The notes beneath the pieces were generated by a model. It was given only the letters and a program-made list of their open reading frames with translations. It searched no databases and was not told the origin of the DNA. A program made the position numbers and the translations under genes. Below, piece after piece: positions 38,040-47,200 of a stretch of DNA of 64,000 bases; the stretch's first letter is position 1, and each line of letters opens with the position of its first letter. The DNA comes from Burkholderia pyrrocinia (GTDB taxonomy: Bacteria > Pseudomonadota > Gammaproteobacteria > Burkholderiales > Burkholderiaceae), in contig NZ_CP070977.1 in the NCBI RefSeq assembly GCF_018417535.1, positions 1,550,001-1,614,000 of the forward strand, read 5' to 3'.

Positions 38040-38749
38040 CGGCAGGTCTCCGTCGCGGCCGCGCCGCCGTGCTGCTCATGGGCGACGATGCGGCCGTCGA
38101 GAATCCGCACGACTTCGTCGGCGACGCGCACCACCTGCGGATCGTGCGACGACACGATGAACGACACGTCGCGCTCGCGCTGGATCGTGCGCATCAGTTC
38201 GATGATCGCGTGGCCGGTGGTGCTGTCGAGGTTCGCGGTCGGTTCGTCCGCGAGGACCATCGCGGGCTCCGCCGCCAGCGCCCGCGCGATCGCGACGCGC
38301 TGGCGCTGCCCGCCCGACAACTGGCTCGGCCGGTGCCGCGCCTTGTCGCCGAGCCCGACCGCGTCGAGCAGGTCGCGCACCCGCGCCGCGCGCCGCGGGG
38401 TCGCCCAGCCCGCCATCAGCAGCGGGTATTCGACGTTCTCGTACGCGGACAGCACCGGCAGCAGGTTGAAGGTCTGGAACACGTGGCCGACGTGGCGCGC
38501 GCGAAAGTCCGACAGCGCATCGTCGGTCATGGATGCCGTGTCGTGGCCGGCAATCGTCACGCGCCCGCTGTCGGGCCGGTCAATGCAGCCGATCATGTTG
38601 AGCAGCGTCGTCTTGCCGCTGCCCGACGGGCCGCTCAGCACGGTGAAGCGTCCGGCGTCGAGCGTCACCGACACGTCGGCGAGACCGGTCACGCGGACGC
38701 TGTCGAGCAGGTAGGTCTTCGACAGGCGGTCGACGGTCACGAGGCTCAC
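38036..38749 (-). CDS. LolD-like ABC transporter ATP-binding protein
   Basis: A 237-residue ATPase of the MacB/LolD group. Walker A is GPSGSGKTTLLN, the signature LSGGQRQRVAIARAL, Walker B MVLADEPTANLD and the H-loop SSHD. It starts with GTG at 38749, which overlaps the stop codon of the monooxygenase gene, so it is translationally coupled. It powers the FtsX-type permease encoded next. Position in the synthase operon suggests the cargo is the synthase product or something bearing it. Confidence 0.92.
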   Translation of the reverse strand: MSLVTVDRLSKTYLLDSVRVTGLADVSVTLDAGRFTVLSGPSGSGKTTLLNMIGCIDRPDSGRVTIAGHDTASMTDDALSDFRARHVGHVFQTFNLLPVLSAYENVEYPLLMAGWATPRRAARVRDLLDAVGLGDKARHRPSQLSGGQRQRVAIARALAAEPAMVLADEPTANLDSTTGHAIIELMRTIQRERDVSFIVSSHDPQVVRVADEVVRILDGRIVAHEQHGGAAATETCR

Positions 38750-40122
38750 GATGCGCCTCCCGCGTGCGCCGCGCCCGCCGCCCGACGCGCTGCGCCTGCG
38801 CCTGCCGGCGCGCCCGGCAGCGCGCCGATCAGCCGCTTGAGCTGCAGCCGGTACGCGAAGTGCTCGACCTCGATCGCGTGCCGCGGCGTCCGGTGGAACG
38901 CGATGCCGCCGTTCCAGTCCGAGCGGCCGCGCCGGATCAGCCGGTCGAGCCGCGCGGCCTTGCGCGGCGCGACGTCCCGCGCGTGCAGGTAGCGCGCGAG
39001 CAGTTGCGCCTGATAGTCCATCAACGGCCAGTTGCCGGTCGACGTCTGGAACAGGCCGATGAAGAACAGGTCGGGATGCTGCGCGTCGAACATGTTCAGA
39101 TACAGCTTCGGCTGCTGCTTGCGCCACGGCAGATGCGCCTGGTCGATGAACGGGAAGCCCGGTTGGTAGCCGGTCGCGTACACGATGACGTCGACCGGCT
39201 CCTCGCTGCCGTCGACGAACGCGACACGGTCGCCCTTCAGCTCCCGCACGTCCGGCCGCGCGGCAAGATCGCCGTGACCGAGGTGATAGAACAACGTCGA
39301 GTTGATGATGAAATGCGATTCGAACAGCTTGTGGTCGGGCTTGCGCAGCCCGTAGTCCTCCGGCTGCCCGGCCGTCGTCAGGCGCAGCAGCCGCTCGCCG
39401 AACAAGCGCCGCGCCCACAGCGGCATGCGCAGCCGCAGCGGCCATTCCGCCCACTGGTCCGCCGGCATCCCGAACAGGAATTTCGGCCAGTAGTAGTACC
39501 CGCGGCGCGTGCTGTGGAACACCGCGCGCGCATGATGGGACGCCTCGACCGCGATGTCGCAGCCGGAGTTGCCGGCCCCGACGACGAGCACGCGCTTGCC
39601 GCCGAAGATCTCCGGCGTGCGGTATTGCGACGAATGAAGCTGCAGCCCGTCGAAACGGCCGGGATAGTCCGGCAGTTGCGGATGCGACAGATGGCCGTTG
39701 CAGACGATCACGCCGCGATAGCGCCGCACTTCGCCGCGATCGAGCTCGACGCGCCACTGCGTGCTGCCGGGCACCGGCGCGATCTCGAGCACCGAGCGGC
39801 CGAACTCGATCCGCTCGTACACGCCGAAGCGCCGCGCATACGCGCGCAGGTACGCGAGCGCCTGGTCGCCGCGCGCGTAGACCGGATAGTCGTCCGGCAT
39901 CGGAAAGTCGGTGTACTCGGAAAACCGCTTCGAGCTGATCATGTGGATCGACCGGTAAACCGCGCCGCTCGGGCGACCGTAGTACCAGTTGCCGCCGACG
40001 TCGTCCTCGCGCTCGATCACGTCGACGCCGATCCCGAGCGCCTGCAGGTTCTTGGCCGCGGTGATGCCCGCCGCGCCCGCGCCGACGATGCAGTAGCGCT
40101 TGCCGTAGTCCCGCTCCGTCAT
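38746..40122 (-). CDS. Flavin-containing monooxygenase
   Basis: A 458-residue class B flavoprotein monooxygenase. The FAD motif GAGAAG is at residues 14-19, the NADPH motif GAGNSG near residue 190, and the identifying motif FDGLQLHSSQY (FxGxxxHxxxY) lies between them. ATGYQPGFPFI near residue 315 is also typical. Such enzymes perform N- or S-oxygenation or Baeyer-Villiger insertion using NADPH and O2. In this operon it is a likely tailoring enzyme acting on the synthase product. It lies 20 bases after the P450-fusion gene. Confidence 0.92.
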   Translation of the reverse strand: MTERDYGKRYCIVGAGAAGITAAKNLQALGIGVDVIEREDDVGGNWYYGRPSGAVYRSIHMISSKRFSEYTDFPMPDDYPVYARGDQALAYLRAYARRFGVYERIEFGRSVLEIAPVPGSTQWRVELDRGEVRRYRGVIVCNGHLSHPQLPDYPGRFDGLQLHSSQYRTPEIFGGKRVLVVGAGNSGCDIAVEASHHARAVFHSTRRGYYYWPKFLFGMPADQWAEWPLRLRMPLWARRLFGERLLRLTTAGQPEDYGLRKPDHKLFESHFIINSTLFYHLGHGDLAARPDVRELKGDRVAFVDGSEEPVDVIVYATGYQPGFPFIDQAHLPWRKQQPKLYLNMFDAQHPDLFFIGLFQTSTGNWPLMDYQAQLLARYLHARDVAPRKAARLDRLIRRGRSDWNGGIAFHRTPRHAIEVEHFAYRLQLKRLIGALPGAPAGAGAARRAAGAAHAGGAS

Positions 40123-40142
40123 GGTGAATCTCCTCATTCCGT

Positions 40143-43100
40143 TCAATGGGCCGGCGCAGCCTCGGTCTGCGTCCCGGCCTGCGTCTCGGTCGTGCCGACG
40201 AGCGTCGTGTCCCGCACGTCGGCAATCAGCGCGCCGCCGCGATCGGCGATGGCGAAGCGGTCGTCCGGATAGCGCAGCAGCAACTCGGCGCGGTCCGCGC
40301 ACGGCGCGCCGAACGCGATGCGGCCGATCCGCCACGCGCGCGGCGCGTCGGTGCCGGACGGCCACGCGCCGAGCAGCGCGCGCAGCACGTTCTCCAGATG
40401 GTTGACCGGCAGCCAGAGCGCCGGGCACGGCGTGCTGCCGGCCGCGCCGGGCACGCGCCACAGTGCGGCCGGCTCGGCGGCCCGCGCCTGCGCGAACAGG
40501 CCATACCAGCGGACGGGCGGCAGCAGGTCGTCGCACCAGCTCGCGAGCGTCGCCTGCTGCGACGACGGGCCGTACTCGTCGAGCGGCAGCGTGACGGTCG
40601 CGCCGACCGGTGGTCGGCTCCGATAGACGAACGTCGCATCGAGCAGGGCCGCGCCGGCGGCCGATCGGCAGCGCACGCCGACACGCCAGCCGTCGTCCGC
40701 GGTCCGGCCCGCGACGTCGGTATCGACTGTCAGGTCGCCGCGCGCGTCGAGCGCGCCGGACAGCGCATCGAGCCGGATCGTCACGTCGTCGATCGCGTGC
40801 AGGTACGCGGGTTCGCCGTCCGGCGGCGCGACCCAGTCAGCCGCGACGCGCGCATGCTCGAGCAGCAGCGACGCGGGAACGGCCACGCGGCCGTCGAACC
40901 GGAACGCGCGCACACCCGGCGCGCCCGCGACGCGGTAGCGCGTCGAGAAATGCGCGAACGGCTGGAAACGCCGGGGCTCGCCCGCGTGATGCAGCCGCGT
41001 CGCCAGCTCCTGCAGGTTCGGCAGGCCGTCGACCGGGCCGAAGCCGCGGATCTGGATCGGCGTCAGCGCGCGGCCGACCGCGCCCATGTACATCACCTCC
41101 CCGCTGCGGGCGTCCGCGAGTTCCGCGAGCCAGTGCCGCACGCCGTCGTCGATGCGCATCGGCGTCACGTAGCGCCGCGTGACCGCGAGGTTGGTGATCA
41201 TCCCGACGCCGTCCCAGGTCGGCCACACGAGCGTCTTCACGACGCGGCCGCCGGTGTCGTGCCGAGCCCACAGGCCGAGCCGCGCGAGCGCCTCGTTCGC
41301 GGCCGCGTAGTCGGTCTCGCCCGTCATCCCGCCCCAGCGGCCCGTCAGCGAGCCGACGTTGAAAAAGCCCGTGACGCCCGGGCGGTCGCGCACGGCCGCG
41401 TACAGGTTCGCGAAACCGACGACCTTCACCCGCGCGGTACCGATGAATTCGTCCGCCGTCTTGCCCGGCAGCCGGATCGGCTGGTCGACGCCGGCGTTGT
41501 GGATCACGCCGCGCAGCCGGTCGCCGAATTCATCGCACAGCGCGCGCACGGCGGCCGCGTCGGTCACGTCGCACACGCGGTAGTACACCGGCAGCCCGAG
41601 CGCCGTCGCCGCGTCGAGCGACGCGTACGCATCGCGGCGCCGTTCGAGTTGCCGCAGCGCGCGCCGGATCGCCTTCGGCGGCCGTTCCGGCGTTGCCTGC
41701 CGGAGCTGGTCGGCCCCGTAGCGCTTGAAGCCGGCCTCGTCGAGCGCGAGCCACGGCTCGTCGCCGGCGGGCAGCGGCTCGCGCCCCGTGACGACGACCG
41801 TACAGCCGCGGCGTTTCGCGATCTCGCACGCGGCCAGGAAACCGATGCCGCGCGCGCCGCCCGAAAACAGCACGACGTCGTCGGGCCCCCAGTCGGGCGC
41901 CGCACCGTCGGGCAGCGCACCGTGCGTCGCGTCGAGCGTGTAGCGGCGGCCGCCGCGATGGCCGACCTCGAAACGTCCCCAGCGATAGAGTTCGCGCGCG
42001 ATCAACTGGTCGACGCGGCCCGTTTCGTCGGGCGCGATATCGAGCACACGCACGTTGCAGTTCGGCAGTTCCTGCGGCAGCGTCTTCGCGAGCCCGGCCC
42101 ACAATCCGCCGAGCGGCTGCACGGGCGCCTCGTCGCCATAGCCCATCAGGCCGTCCATCCAGGTCGCCGCGAGATAGAACAGGCGCGACGTCGATGCCTC
42201 CCGCGACCAGTCGTCGTAGCACGCCTGCAGCAGCGCGACCGTGCGGCGCAGCGGCGCCTCCCACCGGTCGTGTGCGTCGAGCGAGAACGGGACTTCGAGG
42301 CCGAGGTCGACGATCCCGTCGAACGGTCCCGACTGCCGGACGAACGCACTCGCGGCCGCCGCGTGGTCGCCGCCTTCCGGTGGCGAGAACACGCTCGCTT
42401 TCGCGCACGCGCGCGTCAGCGCGGCCACCACGCGCTCGACCGTGCCGCCGCGGCCGTTGACCACCGCGATCCGCTTGCCGCTCAGCGCAGCCGCGGGCGC
42501 GTCGGGCAGCGGCTCGATCTCGACCGGCCGCCACGTGAACCGGCGTGTCGGAACTTCGTCGCCGTCCGGTGCCGCGTCACGCGCATGCGCGCCGCGCTGC
42601 AGGAACGCGAGCACGCCCGGCGCGAGCGCGGGGCCGGCGGCACGATGCGCCGCGGGTGCCGGCGCCTCGTGTGTCGGGCGCTCGGTGTCGGTCGCCGATG
42701 TCGATGTCGATGCCGATGCCGATGCCGATGCCGATGCCGGAACGGTCGCGGATGTTGCTGCCGGCGCTGACGCAAACGACGATGCCGATGCTGGCGCCTT
42801 CACATGCGCACCGCTGAACGGACAGCCGGCGGCCGGTGTCGGGGGCGACGGCGCCTCCGCCCGCGGCCGGCCGGGCACCCGCTCTTTCGCGCGCGGCTTC
42901 GCGATCAACCGGATGCCGTCGCGCGGGCGCAGCGAGATCGTCGGTCCCGTGTCGAGCGGATGACCGGGCACCGCACTCAGGTCGACGTGCTGCGCGACGA
43001 CCGCGATCAGCACGCGCATCTGCAGCAGCGCGGTCTGGTAGCCGATGCATTTGCGCATCCCGCCGCCGAACGGAAAATACGCGTACTTGTGACGCGCCGG

Positions 43101-44231
43101 CGCATGCGATGCGAAGTTCTCCGGATCGAACGCGTCCGGATTGGCCCACAGATCCGGATGCCGGTGCGTGACGTACGGCGACATGAACACCGACGAGCCG
43201 GCCGGAATGTGATACCCGCCGATCTCGTCGTCGCCGACGAGATCGCGCGTGAAACCCCAGATCGGCGGATAGACCCGCAGGATCTCGTCGACGGTCTGCA
43301 CCAGATACGGCAGGCGCTCGATGTCGGCGGCACCGGGCGCGCGGCCGCCGAGCACCGCGTCGAGTTCGTCGCGCAGCCGGCGCAGCACGTCGGGATGCTG
43401 CGCGAGCGCGTACAGCCCCCACGCCATCCCGCTGCCGGTCGTCTCGTGGCCGGCCAGGAACACGGTCATCACCTCGTCGTGCACTTCGCGCTCGGTCAGC
43501 GGCGCGCCCGTGTCGGGGTCGCGCGCGGCGAGCAGCAGCGAGATCACGTCGCTCGTTTCGCAGCGGCCCGCGCGATGCTCGGCGACGATCGCGTCGACGA
43601 TCGTGTCGATCCCGCGGCGCGCGCGCGCAATCCGGCGATTGAACGGCGTCGGCATCCAGCGCGGCACGAAATCGTTCAGGTTGCCCTGCGGCATCATCGC
43701 CTCGATGCCGAAGCGCACCGCCGGCCCGACGTCGTCCGCGTGCCGCGAGATGTCCGCATTGAACAGCATCAGCCCGAGCATCCGCAGGCTCACGCGCATC
43801 ATCTCCTCGACGACGTCGAACGGCGCCGGCGCCGGCCGCGCGCGCCAGCGCTCGACCAGCGCGAGCGCCGCGTCGCCGACCGCGGCCGCGTGCATCTCCA
43901 CCTGCTTGCGGTGAAACAGCGGCTGCACCACGCGCCGGTGACGCTTCCAGAACTCGCCGTCGGTCGTGAGCAGCCCGTCGCCGAAGAACATCTTGAAGTT
44001 GTCGTAGAAGCGCCCGCGCACATAGTTGCGGTGGTTTTCCTGCAGCACGTGCTGGATGCCGTCCGGATGCGCGAGCGCGTGCGTGAGGAACGGGCCGAGG
44101 CGATTGCGCGCGATGTCGCCATACTGCTGCTGGAGCCTCAGCAGCATCGTGATCGGGTTGCGCTTGTACTCCGCGAGATTGCCCATCACGACGCTGCCGC
44201 GCGGCCCGGGCGCGAGTCGCTTCGCGCTCAT
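40143..44231 (-). CDS. Cytochrome P450 fused to ketoreductase and dehydratase-like domains
   Basis: A 1362-residue fusion. Residues 1-450 are a complete P450: I-helix AGHETTGSG (260-268), ExxR as EILR (316-319) and haem ligand Cys395 in FPFGGGMRKCIG. Residues 450-580 are a Pro/Ala/Ser linker with a Ser-Ala repeat encoded by a hexanucleotide repeat. Residues about 580-1060 are a PKS-type KR with its structural half, NADPH motif GGARGIG (791-797) and catalytic Ser961 and Tyr975 (ETDYAAAN). Residues about 1080-1362 resemble a double-hotdog DH, but the His of HxxxGxxxxP is Phe1110 (FRFDGRVAVP), so it may be inactive. No reductase domain is present, so redox partners must come from elsewhere. The start overlaps the large synthase stop (ATGA). 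Confidence 0.9.
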   Translation of the reverse strand: MSAKRLAPGPRGSVVMGNLAEYKRNPITMLLRLQQQYGDIARNRLGPFLTHALAHPDGIQHVLQENHRNYVRGRFYDNFKMFFGDGLLTTDGEFWKRHRRVVQPLFHRKQVEMHAAAVGDAALALVERWRARPAPAPFDVVEEMMRVSLRMLGLMLFNADISRHADDVGPAVRFGIEAMMPQGNLNDFVPRWMPTPFNRRIARARRGIDTIVDAIVAEHRAGRCETSDVISLLLAARDPDTGAPLTEREVHDEVMTVFLAGHETTGSGMAWGLYALAQHPDVLRRLRDELDAVLGGRAPGAADIERLPYLVQTVDEILRVYPPIWGFTRDLVGDDEIGGYHIPAGSSVFMSPYVTHRHPDLWANPDAFDPENFASHAPARHKYAYFPFGGGMRKCIGYQTALLQMRVLIAVVAQHVDLSAVPGHPLDTGPTISLRPRDGIRLIAKPRAKERVPGRPRAEAPSPPTPAAGCPFSGAHVKAPASASSFASAPAATSATVPASASASASASTSTSATDTERPTHEAPAPAAHRAAGPALAPGVLAFLQRGAHARDAAPDGDEVPTRRFTWRPVEIEPLPDAPAAALSGKRIAVVNGRGGTVERVVAALTRACAKASVFSPPEGGDHAAAASAFVRQSGPFDGIVDLGLEVPFSLDAHDRWEAPLRRTVALLQACYDDWSREASTSRLFYLAATWMDGLMGYGDEAPVQPLGGLWAGLAKTLPQELPNCNVRVLDIAPDETGRVDQLIARELYRWGRFEVGHRGGRRYTLDATHGALPDGAAPDWGPDDVVLFSGGARGIGFLAACEIAKRRGCTVVVTGREPLPAGDEPWLALDEAGFKRYGADQLRQATPERPPKAIRRALRQLERRRDAYASLDAATALGLPVYYRVCDVTDAAAVRALCDEFGDRLRGVIHNAGVDQPIRLPGKTADEFIGTARVKVVGFANLYAAVRDRPGVTGFFNVGSLTGRWGGMTGETDYAAANEALARLGLWARHDTGGRVVKTLVWPTWDGVGMITNLAVTRRYVTPMRIDDGVRHWLAELADARSGEVMYMGAVGRALTPIQIRGFGPVDGLPNLQELATRLHHAGEPRRFQPFAHFSTRYRVAGAPGVRAFRFDGRVAVPASLLLEHARVAADWVAPPDGEPAYLHAIDDVTIRLDALSGALDARGDLTVDTDVAGRTADDGWRVGVRCRSAAGAALLDATFVYRSRPPVGATVTLPLDEYGPSSQQATLASWCDDLLPPVRWYGLFAQARAAEPAALWRVPGAAGSTPCPALWLPVNHLENVLRALLGAWPSGTDAPRAWRIGRIAFGAPCADRAELLLRYPDDRFAIADRGGALIADVRDTTLVGTTETQAGTQTEAAPAH
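42696..42737. repeat. Hexanucleotide repeat in the P450-KR linker
   Basis: Seven six-base units (two CGATGT, then five CGATGC) lie inside the P450-KR fusion gene. On the coding strand they give a Ser-Ala run in the linker. Because each unit is two codons, copy-number changes would alter linker length without breaking the frame. Confidence 0.85.
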
Positions 44232-47200
44232 GCGGACACCTGCTCGTCCGGCGTGCGCGCGGCCAGTTGCGCATCGATCTCGCCGCGCGCGGCGAACGCG
44301 CCCGTCACGCGATGCACGTAGCCGATCACGACGCCGGTCACGTCGCGCATCTGCATCAGGATTCGCCCGTCCGGACACACGGCGACGAACCGGTTGCCGC
44401 TGCTGTGCGGCCCTTCGAGCGCGAACTCGCGCGGCGTCACGCGCAGCGCGATCGATTCATGGCGACGCGACAGCTCGCAATCGTTGCCCGCCTCGTAGAG
44501 ATCGATGCGCCCGATCGACATCGGCGCCGCGAGCGGAATGTAGTCGCCGGCGACATGGTCGAGTGCGGCCACGCGCGCGAGCCCGTCGAGCAGGATGCTC
44601 GGCACCACGAACCGCGAGAACACCGGATCGTCGCCGCGCACGTTCAGCCGGAAGCGGGCCTGCTTGCCGGCGTCGGTCATGCCCGTGTCGGTCGTCGACA
44701 CGAACATGCCCGTCAGCCGCACCGGTGCCGCGTCGACATGGTACGGATCGGCGACGGGCACGAACGTGCCGCCCGGCGGTTCGCTCCACACCGGCGCCGG
44801 TGCGTACGCGTCGGCCAGGCGCACGGTGATCTCGAAGTGCGGCTTGTCGCGCACGAGGACTTGCCCGCCCGGTGCGAGCACGTCGCCGGAAATGCGCACG
44901 CGCACGAGCACGGCGTCGTGCTCCCGCGCCACGCGCTGCGCATGGATACGTTTCGCACTCGGGCGCTTCGCGTCGTAGACGCGCAGGAAGTGCAGGAACG
45001 CCGCGTCCGCGAAGCCGACGACCTTGAGCCCCGGCACGAGCCGCAACGCCGCTTCGGCCGCGACTTCGGGCACGAAGGTGCCCGGCAGCGTCGGAAAGCC
45101 GTTGACGACGTGATGGGACAGATACGCATCCCGCTCGAGGTCGAACACGCGTTCGAACGTCACGCTGTCGGGCGTACGCGCGATTTCGGCGCCAAGGTAG
45201 AAATCGGCGGCGCGCGGCGCGGTGTCGGCCGGCGCGGCATGCGTCGAAACCGGCACGTCGACAGCGACGTCGAAATAGCCGGGCAGATGCCGCTCGATCG
45301 CCCGTCGTTCGGCGTCGCCCAGGTGCACCGACATCGCGGCCCGCTCGCCGAGGCCGAGTTCGCGCATGAAATGGTGCACGCCCTCCGCCGTGCGCATGCT
45401 GGTGAACAACCCGCTCTTCTCGAGGAATGCACGCGTGACCGGATTCGCCCCGAGCCCGACCGAACGCCACAGCGTCCAGCCGATCGTGAATTCGTCGTGG
45501 CCGAGCGCCGCCCGGTGATACGACGCCTGCGTGTTGAGGAAATCGTTGCCCGACGCGTAATCGGTTTCTCCCGCCTGCCCGGTGAGGCCGATGAACGAGC
45601 CGAAGTTGCACCACAGGCGAGGCTGACGCGCACCGAATGCGCTGCGCAGGTTCCAGTAGCCGCGCACCTTGATGTCGCGCACCGCGACGAAGTCGTCGAG
45701 CGACTTCACGAGCACCGACGCCGACCGGTTCAGGCCCGCCGCGTTGACCAGCAGATCGACGCGGCCCTCGCGCGCAAGAATCGCATCGACGGCCGCGCGC
45801 ACACTGTCGGCGTCGAGCACGTCGGCCTGCACGTAGGTCACGCGATGCGGGCCGCAGAACGCCTTCATCGCGTCGATGTTGCGGCACGCCGCGCGCGCCT
45901 CGGCGCGCCGCTCGAACGCGCGAATGATCGCCGGCAGCGGCAGCTCCGGATGCAGCGCCTTTTGCTCGCGAATGTAGTCGGGGCGACTTTTCGCGAACGC
46001 TTCGTCGTCGAGCGCGACGAGCTCCGCGTCGACCGCATCTAGCGCGCTGCTGCCGACCAGGTACAGCGCCGGCCGCACGTGCGCGGCCAGCGCCTTCATC
46101 AGTTCGGCGGTGATCCCGCGCGCGCCGCCGACCGCGACGACGACCGCCTCCTGGCCCAGCGCCAGCCGCTCGTCCACGCGCAGCGCGCCGGCGTCGCGCA
46201 CCACGCGCGGCGTGCGGCGGCGGCCCGCGCCGAGCGCGACGACCGGCAGCCAGTGCTGCGCGGCGCTTTCGCGTTCGGCCTGCGGCAGCGCGTCGGCGAG
46301 CGTGCGCGCGTCGCTCAGCACCGCGATCGAGCGCGCTTCCGGCATCTCGATCGCGAACGCCTTCACGAGCCCCGTGAACAGCCCCGCATCCGGATGCGGC
46401 GTGCCGCCTGCAAGCGCGTCGAGCAGCAGCGCGATGAACGTCCCGTCTTGCTTCAGCGCGCCGTGGCAACGCTTGAGCGCGACGAACGCCAGATCGTGCA
46501 GCGCAAGCCGTGCGGGCGTGGCGGGCGCCGTGGCACCCGCCGCGAGCGCGCCGGCCTCCAGCGACGTCAGCACGCGCACGTGGCCGATGTCGTCGGGCAG
46601 CCAGTCGAGCGCCGTTTCGTCGGGCTGCTCGATCCAGTGCCAGCCCGGTCTCGGCGCGGCCAGCGGCCGCGTCGACAGCACCACGCAGTCCGGCCCCAAG
46701 TCGGCCTGCGCGGCCAGCGTGTCCGGGATGTCGGTCACCACGACGCAGCGCGGCGCGAGGAACGGCGCCGGCCGGCCGCCGGGCCGCCACGGCGCGTCCA
46801 GCCATTCGATCCGGTAGCGCGCCACGCCGAGCGGTTCGCCGTCCGCCGCGATTTCGGTCCGGCGCAACGCGCCCGGCAACAGCGTGCCGGGCGAAACGGG
46901 TGCGGGCGAAGCGGCTTCGATCGACGCGGCGACCGGTGTCGGCGCCGGTGTCGAAGCCGGTGCGGCGACCTGGCGAGCAGGACGCGTGTGCTCCGCGTCG
47001 CGTTGCGGCGCAGGCACCCCATCCGCACCGGATCGCACCGCTGCCTGCGTGCACGCGACATGCAGCGCATAACGCGGACGATCGCCGCCGCTGTCGCGCG
47101 CGAACGTCGCGGCCGGCGTTTGCGCGACCAGCGCGCGCAGCACGTCGATCGCGGCATCGGCGCCCGCGTACGTGATCGCGCGGCCGGCCGCATCGCGCGG

